From Palsa-343 sp036269135 (lineage in GTDB: Bacteria > Acidobacteriota > Terriglobia > Terriglobales > Acidobacteriaceae), in assembly GCA_036269135.1 (NCBI GenBank), contig DATASQ010000050.1:124001-188000 (forward strand): a DNA stretch of 64,000 nt. The letters run 5' to 3'. A model generated the notes under the pieces. It saw only the letters and a list, made by a program, of their open reading frames with translations. It had not been told where the DNA came from and searched no databases. Positions 31,495 through 40,514 of this stretch are shown one piece after another. Both the position numbers and the translations under genes were made by a program. Each line of letters opens with the position of its first letter. Position 1 is the first letter of the stretch.

Positions 31495-34050
31495 CTAGTG
31501 CACCGCAGGATGCGCGAGGCTCCCGCCGATCCGCACCCGTCCCCGTCGCGTCTCCAGCGTGAGATTGAGATTCCGGTTGAATCCAATCGTCCCTCGCACC
31601 GCTTCCGTACGCCCTGCGCGCGTCACACCACCGTCGGTCAGGGTCAGGCCATCACTGCCGATCGTCCCTGCTGCCGACCAGCGATCGAAGTGCCCCAGAG
31701 TCGACGGGCCGGCCGGCTGACTGACGCGGCTCACGCCCGGCAGGCCGCCGTTCTGCCATGTGAAATGAAAATTCCCGTTCGCCGAACCCGCCAGATCCGG
31801 GGTCGAATACCCGCTCAGGGTCAGCGTGGCCTCGGCCCCGGCCGTGCCCGTGCCCCAGCTCTCGCCGAAAATCTTTCCCGCCTGCGCCAGGCTCGCTCCG
31901 CTCAGCCGCACATCCATCGCCCACTGAGGAGTTCCGCTCGTGGCGTCCATCGTGCCGCTGGCCTGCAGCTTCCCGTCCAGCACCGCGCCTGCGAAGGAAG
32001 CAATTGTCAGCTTCTTTCCTTCCACAGCGATCGACGCCGCCACATTCTGCACCGCCATCCTGCCCAGATCAAGAGAGGCCGCCTCGACCGTCCCTCGCAG
32101 GGGCGGCCATCCTGCCGCGCTTCCCTCGCCGAGCGCGCTCGTCAGGATCTCACCCAGCAGTCCCTGTCGTTGCCCCGCCAGCAGCGTCTCCATTTTCGCC
32201 GCATTCAGAGCCCCCACGGTCACCGCGAACGTCGCCGGACAGGCCGTGGCCAGGCTGCACATGGCCGGATACTCACCCGAACCCTGCAGATCGATCCCGC
32301 CATAGCGCAGCTCGGTCTTCTGCCAGACCACTTCGCCGGGGTTCAGCTCCACATCGGCCGCGCTCACCTCCACCGGCGCTCGCAGAAACGCCGCGCGCAG
32401 CTCGGCCCCTTCCACGTGCAGCGTTCCCGTCGTCGCAATTCCGGAGCTGCCTCCCAGGAGCGGCGGAATCCAGTTTCCCGCGGTGACCGTATCCATCTGG
32501 ATGCGCCCCTTCGGCGCCGCCAGCGTCAGCGCGTTCTCCAGCAGTCCAAAATTCGACCCTGCGGCCATCAGCCGCGCCACGCTCGCCTCTCCGGCAAGGT
32601 GCAGATGAAACCCGGCCCGATCCCCCCAGCCATCCGCCTTCAGCGGCTCCGCTCCGCCCATCGCGATGGCCAGCGGCAGCAGGGCAATCGCATCCGGCTC
32701 CCGCGCCGGCGCTATTTTCGCCGATCGCGGTCGTTTCGTCACCGGCAGCTGTGGCTCGCCCGCCAGCAGGTCCATCGTCGGGAGAGCCAGTTTTCCTCCC
32801 GGATAGCTCACCACCACATTCGTTGCCTGCACGTGTCCCAAAACCAGCGGCTGCTTCCCGAGATGCAGTCGAAAACTCCCGTTGAACGCTCCCGTCGCTG
32901 TGACATTTTCCGCGTACGGCCGCATCAGCCCCAGCAGCTCCAGGGGAAACGCCGCGGGCACCTCATTCACCTCCAGCTGGAGCTGCGCCTGCGCGGGCGC
33001 AAACGGCTGTGCGCTGCCCGTCAGCAACAGGTGACCACCGCCCACCGGCCAGAAGCAGGTGATGTTGCCCAGCGTGCGAACCGGATGCCGATACTCACCC
33101 CGGCAGGTCGCGTCGACATCCAGCGTTCGCACCGGCTGAAAATCCTGCCGCCGCAGATCGTTCACGGCCAGCCTCGTCTGCAGCTGCAGATCTCCCACGG
33201 TTCCGCCGATGGTTGCCGTGGTATGCAGATCCCCGCGCCAGCCGGTGTCGAATCCCGCCAGCAGACGGCTCACCTGGCCCAGTTGCGCGCCGCTCCACTC
33301 CGCCCGCAGGCGCACCGGCATGGCGTTCAGATCCGCCGCGCGCCGCAGCGATCCCTCGACGGTCAGTGTGCCGGCGTCGGAAAGGTGCAGCTCTCGATCC
33401 GTCCGCACGGGCTGCGCCTTCAGCCGCAGGCGCCATTCGTCCGCGCTTGCCTGCCACATGGAGAACTCGGCATTCATGAGCGAAAACGGACGCTTCTCTG
33501 CCCCGTTCCTGAAGTCGATCCGCGCGTCCGTCGCTTCGATATAGGGAAACCGCGGCCGCGCGCCGGCATGCCGCTGGCCCGTCGGCGCATTCGGAATCTG
33601 CGCAGCGCGCAGCAGCATCGAACCCACGCTCCACTGCCCCGCGGCGTTGCGCACCAGGTTCAGGTTCGCTTCATCCAGGCTGATGCGGCTCACTTCCAGC
33701 CGTCCCCGCCACAGCGAAGTCAACCGCAGCGACGCGACCACCGAGTTCGCATGCAGCGCCGGCTCCGCGCCGAAGGCCGGATCCTCTTCCACCGTGAAGT
33801 CGCTCATCACGATGCCCGGCATGGGCAGCAGACGCAGCTGCATCTCTCCGACATATACGGGCCGGCCCAGCGCCTCCGACATGCTCGCCGTAATCGAGCG
33901 CCGATATTTCCCCAGATTGATGAGCGGCGGCAGAAAGATAGCCAGAGCCAGCAGCAGAATCACGGCGCCCGCAATCCCCAGCTTCCACCACGCGGACACA
34001 CCGCGGCGCCCGGACTCCTCGGAGGACAGCAACTCCTCCACGCGGCTCAT
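31495..34050 (-). CDS. AsmA-family envelope protein
   Basis: Inner-membrane-anchored periplasmic protein of 851 residues. One N-terminal membrane segment (about 24-45, GIAGAVILLLALAIFLPPLI) is followed by the AsmA signature region NLGKYRRSITASMSEALGRP then VYVGEMQLRLLPMPGIVMSDF. The long beta-rich remainder includes the C-terminal AsmA-like repeat (EGKKLTIASFAGAVLDGKLQ, then ASGTMD). Family members are thought to bridge or shape the envelope and to move lipids. It starts 2 bp after the preceding signal peptidase gene, making it the last gene of rnc-lepB-lepB-asmA. Convergent with the M1-like gene. Confidence 0.85.
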   Translation of the reverse strand: MSRVEELLSSEESGRRGVSAWWKLGIAGAVILLLALAIFLPPLINLGKYRRSITASMSEALGRPVYVGEMQLRLLPMPGIVMSDFTVEEDPAFGAEPALHANSVVASLRLTSLWRGRLEVSRISLDEANLNLVRNAAGQWSVGSMLLRAAQIPNAPTGQRHAGARPRFPYIEATDARIDFRNGAEKRPFSLMNAEFSMWQASADEWRLRLKAQPVRTDRELHLSDAGTLTVEGSLRRAADLNAMPVRLRAEWSGAQLGQVSRLLAGFDTGWRGDLHTTATIGGTVGDLQLQTRLAVNDLRRQDFQPVRTLDVDATCRGEYRHPVRTLGNITCFWPVGGGHLLLTGSAQPFAPAQAQLQLEVNEVPAAFPLELLGLMRPYAENVTATGAFNGSFRLHLGKQPLVLGHVQATNVVVSYPGGKLALPTMDLLAGEPQLPVTKRPRSAKIAPAREPDAIALLPLAIAMGGAEPLKADGWGDRAGFHLHLAGEASVARLMAAGSNFGLLENALTLAAPKGRIQMDTVTAGNWIPPLLGGSSGIATTGTLHVEGAELRAAFLRAPVEVSAADVELNPGEVVWQKTELRYGGIDLQGSGEYPAMCSLATACPATFAVTVGALNAAKMETLLAGQRQGLLGEILTSALGEGSAAGWPPLRGTVEAASLDLGRMAVQNVAASIAVEGKKLTIASFAGAVLDGKLQASGTMDATSGTPQWAMDVRLSGASLAQAGKIFGESWGTGTAGAEATLTLSGYSTPDLAGSANGNFHFTWQNGGLPGVSRVSQPAGPSTLGHFDRWSAAGTIGSDGLTLTDGGVTRAGRTEAVRGTIGFNRNLNLTLETRRGRVRIGGSLAHPAVH

Positions 34051-34052
34051 CG

Positions 34053-34841
34053 CTATTTCACTCGATGGAAAGTGCGGCGCCAGCGGGTCTGGTCGAAGAA
34101 GTGGATTGTCTCGTGCAGGATCCAGCCCACACGGTCACCCACGGACGTCTTGTTCTCCTCCGACTCCGGCGTGACAAACGACCAGTAAACGAACAACGGC
34201 CGTCCCACGATGTTCTTCCGCGGGACAAATCCCCAGTAGCGGCTGTCGAGACTGACCGTCCGGTTATCGCCCATACAAAAGTAGAGTCCAGGCGGCACCA
34301 CCAGGTCCTGTCCCTGGATGTAATTCGGCAGCGCCTCCGCCCACTCCGCCGTCACATCCGGGCTCTCCGACGGCGGCACCGCGGGAAAATCGTCCCGATA
34401 GGGAACATAGTCGCCATCCGTCGGCTTGCCCGCGTAGGGCTCATCCAGCGCCACTCCGTTGCGGTACACGATCCCGTCGCGCAGGTGAATGCGGTCTCCG
34501 GGAAGCCCGATCACGCGCTTCACCAGGAAGAGATGCTCCCCGTTCGGTTCGATGGTCGGTTTGTAGAAGACGACAATGTCTCCGCGATGCACATCCCGGT
34601 AGTACACGAACGGCGCATAGTGGGCCGGCGGGGCGAGCGTGATCCGATCCACGAGCACGTGATCGCCCACCAGCAGCGCCGAGACCATCGAGGACGATGG
34701 AATCGCAAAATTCTGAAAGATGAACGTCAGAATGAACAGCCCCACGGCCAGCACGCCGCAAATCGAGGCGAACGCCTCCAGCGGTGTCTCCTCATGGTGC
34801 TCGTGCTTGTGTTTGACCTGCTTTTCCAGGACTTCTGCCAT
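34053..34841 (-). CDS. lepB: Signal peptidase I (second copy of the tandem pair)
   Basis: S26 leader peptidase of 262 residues that cleaves signal peptides of exported proteins. A cytoplasmic His-rich N-terminus (HKHEHHEE) precedes a single membrane span (about 27-44). The nucleophile is S51 in IPSSSM and the general base K108 in LVKRVIGLPGD; the C-terminal box GDNRTVSLDSRYWGFV is also intact. It lies 15 bp after the other lepB copy, whose catalytic motifs are equally intact. The two differ in linker length and in residues around the substrate pocket (IPSSSM versus IPSESM), so they may have different preferences. Confidence 0.95.
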   Translation of the reverse strand: MAEVLEKQVKHKHEHHEETPLEAFASICGVLAVGLFILTFIFQNFAIPSSSMVSALLVGDHVLVDRITLAPPAHYAPFVYYRDVHRGDIVVFYKPTIEPNGEHLFLVKRVIGLPGDRIHLRDGIVYRNGVALDEPYAGKPTDGDYVPYRDDFPAVPPSESPDVTAEWAEALPNYIQGQDLVVPPGLYFCMGDNRTVSLDSRYWGFVPRKNIVGRPLFVYWSFVTPESEENKTSVGDRVGWILHETIHFFDQTRWRRTFHRVK

Positions 34842-34856
34842 CGGCTCCGGCTATCC

Positions 34857-35729
34857 TCAGCGAACCACGCGCAAAAAGCGGTTCCAGCGCGCGAAATCCT
34901 CAATCCGGCTCAGCGGATCGTTTTTCTGTCCGAGTCTATCATCCGGCGACTGGGCCACATCGGTGGTCGATGGCTCCCGCAGCGAGAAGTAGATGATGAA
35001 GGGCCGTCCCACAATGTGATCCGCCGGCACGAATCCCCAGTACCGGCTGTCGCGGCTGAAATTGCGATTGTCCCCCAGCACGAAGTACTCGCCCGGCGGC
35101 ACCACCAGATCGCCCTCGCGCACGTTGCGCCGCATCTCCATCCACCACTGCGCGTCCACTCCGGGATCGGTGTACAACTCCGTCGGGAAATTGTCGCGGA
35201 AATCGTCCGGATACGCCGATTCGAACACCGCGTACGGCTCGTTCAGCGGTTCTCCATTCACCCACGCCAGCCCGTTCTGCAGATGGACGTGGTCGCCCGG
35301 CAAACCGATCACCCGTTTCACCACATGCTCGGGCGGATCCGGCGGAAAGTGAAATACGATGACGTCCCCGCGATCCACCTTCTGGTAGGGCAGCAGCCAG
35401 CCCCACGGCCCCGGGGGGGCGAAAATCGCCTTGTTCACCAGCAGGAAATCCCCCACCAGCAGCGTGCGTTCCATCGATTCCGACGGAATCCGGAACGGCT
35501 GCACAATGAAGGTCAGGATGAACAGCGCCACGACCAGCACCACCAGCAGCGACCGCGTCAACTCCATGACGCCGGGAAAGACCTTCACCTTTGTGCGCTC
35601 GGTGGCTGCCGGGGTCGCCGGCGCTGCCTCCTGTGCCTCGCTGGCGCTCAGTTGCTCCCGCTGCACAATCAGCGCGCGCAGCTCTCCGATGCGATGCTCG
35701 ATCGACGGCGGATCCTGTTTCCCGGGCAT
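34857..35729 (-). CDS. lepB: Signal peptidase I (first copy of the tandem pair)
   Basis: S26 leader peptidase of 290 residues. The ATG at 35729 has GGAG about 10 nt upstream; the longer open frame reaches into rnc and is not credible. The N-terminal 55 residues (acidic and Ala/Pro-rich) precede a membrane span (about 58-77). Catalytic residues are S85 in IPSESM and K138 in VVKRVIGLPGD, and the box GDNRNFSRDSRYWGFV is present. It lies between rnc (14 bp) and the second lepB (15 bp), matching the common rnc-lepB linkage. Confidence 0.95.
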   Translation of the reverse strand: MPGKQDPPSIEHRIGELRALIVQREQLSASEAQEAAPATPAATERTKVKVFPGVMELTRSLLVVLVVALFILTFIVQPFRIPSESMERTLLVGDFLLVNKAIFAPPGPWGWLLPYQKVDRGDVIVFHFPPDPPEHVVKRVIGLPGDHVHLQNGLAWVNGEPLNEPYAVFESAYPDDFRDNFPTELYTDPGVDAQWWMEMRRNVREGDLVVPPGEYFVLGDNRNFSRDSRYWGFVPADHIVGRPFIIYFSLREPSTTDVAQSPDDRLGQKNDPLSRIEDFARWNRFLRVVR

Positions 35730-35743
35730 TTGCGGGGCTCCGC

Positions 35744-36544
35744 TCACAGGGACCGCTCCGCTGCCTGCAGTTTCTCCAGCGCTCTCCGCGCCGCATCCTG
35801 CTCCGCGCGCTTGCGCGTCGATCCGGTTCCCTCGGCCAGCCCCGCGCCGCGCGCCCGCACTTCCACAAAGAACTCCTTCTGGTGATCCGGACCGCTCTCC
35901 CGGATGGTGCGATACTCCGGCTCCCCCTGGCGCTGCGCCTGCAACCATTCCTGCAGCGCAGACTTGAAATCGCCCATCCCGCCGCCCGCCATCACCCGCC
36001 CCCGCAGCGCCTCGACTGCGCCCGCCACGACCTGCGTCTCCACCAGGCGCCGCGCTGCCTCCACTCCGCCGTCCAGATAAATCGCTCCGATTACCGCCTC
36101 CATGGCATTCGCCAGCAGCGCCGCCTTGGCACGGCCGCCGCTCTGCTCCTCGCCCCGCCCCAGCAGCAGATGCTTACCTAATTCCAGCTCCCGGGCTACC
36201 TCCGCCAGATGCCGCCGGCTCACCAGCGCCCCGCGCAGCCGCGTCAGCGCTCCCTCGCTCAGCTCCGGATAGCGGCGATAGACCGCCTCCGCCACCAGCA
36301 TTCCCACCACCGCATCGCCCAGAAACTCCAGCCGCTCGTTGTCTTCCTTCTTCGCCCCAGCTTCGTTCATCTCATGCACCCGCGAGCTGTGCATCAGGGC
36401 AAGCGCCAGCAATCCCCGATCGGCAAACCCGTGCCCCAGCCGCGCCTCCAGAGCCTCTGCACTTGCAGGCTCCGGCGCTGCTTCCCTTTCCTGAAAAATT
36501 TCGTTCGGGGAAATTTCCGAATGCTGTCTGGGGATAAACTCCAT
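35744..36544 (-). CDS. rnc: Ribonuclease III
   Basis: Double-strand-specific endoribonuclease of 266 residues that processes rRNA and other structured RNAs. The catalytic signature NERLEFLGDAVV is at 69-80 (E73 and D77 bind metal), and the second acidic cluster follows in NAMEAVIGAIYLDGG. A C-terminal dsRNA-binding domain begins at DFKSALQEWLQAQRQGEPEY. The N-terminal 30 residues are an extension before the fold. ATG 36544 is chosen because upstream frame sequence is only an antisense shadow. Operon with two lepB genes and asmA-like. Confidence 0.95.
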   Translation of the reverse strand: MEFIPRQHSEISPNEIFQEREAAPEPASAEALEARLGHGFADRGLLALALMHSSRVHEMNEAGAKKEDNERLEFLGDAVVGMLVAEAVYRRYPELSEGALTRLRGALVSRRHLAEVARELELGKHLLLGRGEEQSGGRAKAALLANAMEAVIGAIYLDGGVEAARRLVETQVVAGAVEALRGRVMAGGGMGDFKSALQEWLQAQRQGEPEYRTIRESGPDHQKEFFVEVRARGAGLAEGTGSTRKRAEQDAARRALEKLQAAERSL

Positions 36545-36600
36545 CGGCTGCCCGCGGCTGTCTCTCTTTCGATTGTAAAAGGCGTCCCGGGGCTCCGTCG

Positions 36601-38403
36601 CTATTGCGTATGCGGCTGGCTTCCCTGCGGGGCGGACGGCGGCGGCGGTGCAGCCTGGCTGCTGCTGCCGTTCTCCGCCTGATGCGGCAGCGTGAACGGC
36701 TTCTTCAGCCCCGACTCCGCCGCCTCCTTCGTATCCGGCTGCCCATCCCGCACCGTCAGTGCCGCCTTGTATTCGGCAATCGCAGCGTCGCGGTCGTCTT
36801 CCACGTCTTTGATGCGCCCCAGAAAGATGTGCGACCACGCCAGCATCCGCGAATCCTGCGCGCTCGCCAGCGTCCCTCGAAAGGCCGCCTCCGCGTCGTC
36901 CATCTTCCCGTCCATTAGATCCACACGCGCCAGTATGAAATCCGCTCGCCCCGGTTCCCCGCTGTGCGCCGCGAGAGCCTTCTGCGCCAGCGCCTGCGCC
37001 CCGGCAACATCGCCCTTCATCAGCTTCATCTCCGCCACGTCCAGTTCCTTCGGCTGCGGCGGCTTCCGCGGCGATCGGGTCATGATGTCGCCCTCGCCGT
37101 GAGCGTCAAACGTAATCTGCTTCGCCTGATGGACCTCCACATCCACGTCCATCCCGTAGACCATCGGCCCGATCGCCGTGTCCAGGCTGTCCGGGCTTTT
37201 CTCGAATTCCTTGAGCTGATTGAAGAAGTACTGCGTCAGCACAAAGCCCTGGGTCATGTCGTGATCGACGGCTTTCTGCCGGATCGCCTCCCTCTGCTGC
37301 TCGGCCACGCTCTTCGCCCGCTCATAAGGGCCCAGATCGCCGCGCGGCAGGTTGGCGGGAAACTTCACCTCCGGCACGCCCGTATCCATCGTCCGCGCTT
37401 CAATGGCCCGAATCATGCACTCGATCACCAGCGACACCAGATCGTTCCTGAACTCGAAGGAAAGCGGCGCATCCTGCACCGCCTTCAAAATCGGCATCAT
37501 CCGGTCCATCGAATTCTCGTGCGCGTACAGCAGCGGCTCGATTTCGTAGTGCAGATACGCGTGCCGCACCAGCTGCATGGGAATTTGCCCGTTCTTCGGC
37601 GAGGTCACCACCACGTAATTCGTCCCGTAGATGCGGGCGTTGGTCTCCGCCGGCGACAGCAGCGGCTCCAGCACGACCAGGAAATGACGGCCGCCGTAGG
37701 TCGTGGCCGGCATCTTCAGGTAGTAGTTGGTGTCCACGATCATCCGGGTCAGCGGCCCGTGCAGCCGATTCGTCATCTCGTCGTAGGCCGCCCGGTTCTC
37801 CACCCAGACCACGTGCAGATCGATGTCGTCGGCGAATTGCCGCACCAGCGGCAGCACCTCAATCACCCCGTTCGCGTCGGGCGGCAGATCCTGCTGATCC
37901 ACGCTCGGGGTCAGGGCCGGCGGCGGCGTCAGATAGAGTGCCAGCGACACATACTGCGCCAGGCTGCGCGCCGGATCGTCCAGGCGGTGCTGATCGATGA
38001 ACATGCACAGCTTGTCGCGATCGTCCCGCCCCCGCGCCGTCCCCAGCAGCGCCTGGTTCACCTCGTCCCGCACCTTCTTGCGCACAGGATTGGAATCGTC
38101 CAGGCCCCGGTCGTACCCGCAGGCATTCAGCGCCACCCCGATGTCGAACATCGCTTCGCTGGTTTCCAGACTCACCGTCGGCCCCGCGGGATCGATGAGC
38201 GACGGGGGCGGCGGCGGCCCGGTTTGCGAGGTGCGCACCGGCGCCTGCCCCTCTGTGAGGGGAACCGCGATCTGCGACGACGAACTCTGCCCCGGACTGG
38301 ACGATGGCGGCGCGCCCGAACTCTGCTGCGCGAGACACGGAACCACTCCAAGGGCTCCGGCAATCAGGAGCGACAACGAACAACGAGGGGAAAACAGCGG
38401 CAT
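36601..38403 (-). CDS. Secreted TPR-containing protein of unknown function
   Basis: Exported protein of 600 residues: signal peptide (SLSLLIAGALGVVPCLAQQ), then a Ser/Pro/Gln-rich low-complexity linker to about residue 75. A large alpha/beta domain follows (about 80-440; contains LALYLTPPPALTPS and GRHFLVVLEPLLSP). The last 140 residues hold tetratricopeptide-like helices (ELDVAEMKLMKGDVAGAQAL, DAEAAFRGTLASAQDSRM, DRDAAIAEYKAALTVRDG). The middle domain does not match a family I can name. It is 56 bp upstream of rnc on the same strand and may head that operon. Confidence 0.75.
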   Translation of the reverse strand: MPLFSPRCSLSLLIAGALGVVPCLAQQSSGAPPSSSPGQSSSSQIAVPLTEGQAPVRTSQTGPPPPPSLIDPAGPTVSLETSEAMFDIGVALNACGYDRGLDDSNPVRKKVRDEVNQALLGTARGRDDRDKLCMFIDQHRLDDPARSLAQYVSLALYLTPPPALTPSVDQQDLPPDANGVIEVLPLVRQFADDIDLHVVWVENRAAYDEMTNRLHGPLTRMIVDTNYYLKMPATTYGGRHFLVVLEPLLSPAETNARIYGTNYVVVTSPKNGQIPMQLVRHAYLHYEIEPLLYAHENSMDRMMPILKAVQDAPLSFEFRNDLVSLVIECMIRAIEARTMDTGVPEVKFPANLPRGDLGPYERAKSVAEQQREAIRQKAVDHDMTQGFVLTQYFFNQLKEFEKSPDSLDTAIGPMVYGMDVDVEVHQAKQITFDAHGEGDIMTRSPRKPPQPKELDVAEMKLMKGDVAGAQALAQKALAAHSGEPGRADFILARVDLMDGKMDDAEAAFRGTLASAQDSRMLAWSHIFLGRIKDVEDDRDAAIAEYKAALTVRDGQPDTKEAAESGLKKPFTLPHQAENGSSSQAAPPPPSAPQGSQPHTQ

Positions 38404-38486
38404 ATTCTCTTGAGCGACTTAGGCTGGATCGGGCTGCTCATCAGTTTATGCGTCACCCCCGCCAGAATCAATCCAAACCCCAGACC

Positions 38487-38524
38487 GGACTCCCGGCTCT
38501 CCGCTCCCGTCCCCCGGCTCCGCC
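38487..38524. repeat. Heptanucleotide-periodic tract upstream of ggt
   Basis: Parses as GACTCCC, GGCTCTC, CGCTCCC, GTCCCCC, GGCTCCG. It lies in the divergent gap between the TPR protein gene and ggt, about 60 bp before the ggt start. A TAAAAT near 38552 could be the ggt -10 box. Confidence 0.5.
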
Positions 38525-38587
38525 TCCACTCGCAAGCGCTCCCCGCTCTGCCGTAAAATCCTCCCCATTGCAGGACTCTCCAGCCCG

Positions 38588-40390
38588 ATGAAAAATAACT
38601 GCCTCCGCCTCACCGCCATTCCTCTTCTCTCCTGCCTCGTCTTCGTCCTCACGCTCCCGCTCTGCGCGCAGACCTCGCGCTTCCCCGGCCTCGATCCCAA
38701 CACCGCCACCCTGCTCACCGACGACCAGCCGGTGCGTGCGCCGCACGCCATGGTCGTCACCGTGCACCACCTGGCCACCGACGCGGGCGTTGCCATCCTG
38801 AAGGAAGGCGGCAATGCCGTCGACTCTGCTGTTGCCGTCGGCTTTGCCCTCGCCGTCGTTTATCCCTTCGCCGGCAATCTCGGCGGTGGTGGATTCATGC
38901 TCATCCACCAGCACTCGCCCTTCATTCACGGCCACCACGGCGATCGCGAGATCTTCCTCGATTACCGCGAGAAAGCCCCTCTCGCTGCCACCCCCAACAT
39001 GTATCTGGACGCCAGCGGCAACGTCATCCCCGACGCCAGCATCGTGGGCTATCGTGCCATCGGCGTCCCCGGCTCCGTCGCCGGACTGGTCTACGCCGAG
39101 CGCAACTACGGGCGCCTGACTCTGGAAAAGGTGATGGCCCCCGCCATTCGCCTCGCCTCCGACGGCTTCGTCCTCACCGAAGAGGAGGCCAAAGACCTGC
39201 ACGATCCCCTCCTCACCCAGTTCCCTGCCTCCAGAAAAATCTTCCAGCGCGACGGCGACTTCTACAAATCAGGCGACACCTTCCGCCAGCCCGAGCTCGC
39301 CCAAACCCTCCGCCGCATCGCTGCCAATCCCGAGGACTTCTATAAAGGCGCCATGGCTCGCCAGATCGCCGAAGCCATCCAGCAGGGCGGCGGCCTCATC
39401 ACCGCCAACGATCTTGCGCGCTATACCGTGAAAGAGCGTAAGCCGATTGCCACCACCTATCGCGGCTTCGACGTTATCAGCGCGCCTCCCCCGTCTTCCG
39501 GCGGCATCACTCTCGCCGAGATTCTCAACATCCTTGAGGGCTACAATCTCACCGCGCTCCATGACCGCACCGCGCCCGAAATGCACCTCATCATCGAGGC
39601 CTTCCGCCGCGCCTTTATGGACCGCAACCAATATCTCGGCGACCCCGATTACGTGAAAATGCCCGTTGAGCAGATGATCTCCAGGCCGTACGCCGCCGCC
39701 TGGCGCGCCACCATCAATCCTGACAAAGCCACGCCCTCCGCCGACCTGCAGCGCCCCGCCGGCTTCCTGCCGCCGCCGCCCGCCATGGCCGACGTCCGCC
39801 ACGAGTCCATGAACACCACCCACTACTCCGTTGTGGATTCCGACGGCAACGCCGTCGCGGTCACCACCACGCTCAACAACGGGTTCGGCTCCGGCGTCAC
39901 CGTCCCCGCCCTCGGCTTCCTGCTCAACGACGAGATGGACGACTTCGCCTCCAAGCAGGGCGTCCCCAACATGTTCGGCCTCATCCAGGGCCCGGCCAAC
40001 TCCATCGCCCCCGGCAAGCGGCCGCTCTCCAGCATGACCCCCACCATCGTCCTGCGCAAAGGAAAGGTCATCCTGGTCGACGGCAGCCCCGGTGGCGCCA
40101 CCATCATCAGCACCGTGGCCAACATCCTCATCAGCGTCCTCGACCAGGACCTCAACATCCAGCAGGCCGTCGATGCCCCGCGTTTCCACCAGCAGTACCT
40201 GCCCGACGTCGTCATGGTCGAGCCCGGCTTCTCCCCCGATACGCTCTCCACTCTCCGCAGCATGGGGTACACGCTCAAAATCGGCCGTCACTGGGGCGAC
40301 GGCGAATGCATCGAGCTCGATCCCTACTCCGGCCAGCTCGAAGGCGGCCAGGATCACCGCCACAACTTCGGCAAAGCCGAAGGGTATTAA
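38588..40390 (+). CDS. ggt: Gamma-glutamyltransferase
   Basis: Exported N-terminal-nucleophile hydrolase of 600 residues that cleaves or transfers the gamma-glutamyl group of glutathione and related peptides. A signal peptide ends near LCAQ (about residue 28). The proenzyme would self-cleave before T410 in NTTHYSVVDSDGNAVAVTTT, giving large and small subunits; the motifs GNLGGGGFMLIH and GKRPLSSMTPTIVL, and the oxyanion Gly-Gly in DGSPGGATIIS, are present. All expected catalytic residues can be seen. Start ATG 38588 has no strong RBS. gnd follows 124 bp downstream but has no obvious functional link. Confidence 0.94.
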   Translation: MKNNCLRLTAIPLLSCLVFVLTLPLCAQTSRFPGLDPNTATLLTDDQPVRAPHAMVVTVHHLATDAGVAILKEGGNAVDSAVAVGFALAVVYPFAGNLGGGGFMLIHQHSPFIHGHHGDREIFLDYREKAPLAATPNMYLDASGNVIPDASIVGYRAIGVPGSVAGLVYAERNYGRLTLEKVMAPAIRLASDGFVLTEEEAKDLHDPLLTQFPASRKIFQRDGDFYKSGDTFRQPELAQTLRRIAANPEDFYKGAMARQIAEAIQQGGGLITANDLARYTVKERKPIATTYRGFDVISAPPPSSGGITLAEILNILEGYNLTALHDRTAPEMHLIIEAFRRAFMDRNQYLGDPDYVKMPVEQMISRPYAAAWRATINPDKATPSADLQRPAGFLPPPPAMADVRHESMNTTHYSVVDSDGNAVAVTTTLNNGFGSGVTVPALGFLLNDEMDDFASKQGVPNMFGLIQGPANSIAPGKRPLSSMTPTIVLRKGKVILVDGSPGGATIISTVANILISVLDQDLNIQQAVDAPRFHQQYLPDVVMVEPGFSPDTLSTLRSMGYTLKIGRHWGDGECIELDPYSGQLEGGQDHRHNFGKAEGY

Positions 40391-40427
40391 TCTCCTGGCC
40401 AGGCATTACTAAAGCTCATCGCATCAG

Positions 40428-40468
40428 CTCTGGCTACCGGCGACTGGCTACCGGCTACGGGCTCGCAG
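40428..40468. repeat. Heptanucleotide-periodic tract between ggt and gnd
   Basis: The stretch parses in 7-mers GGCTACC, GGCGACT, GGCTACC, GGCTACG, GGCTCGC. It is richer in GGCTACC than the other tracts but keeps the same period. Confidence 0.5.
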
Positions 40469-40514
40469 GTTTATCCTCCAAGCAAAGCGCACCTGCATCT
40501 CCGGAGACCCACGC

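Noticed and set aside
31498..34188. Long plus-strand frame of about 900 codons opposite the AsmA-like gene
   Set aside because: Composition is Arg/Gln/His/Pro-rich without any domain, whereas the minus strand encodes a clear AsmA-family protein.
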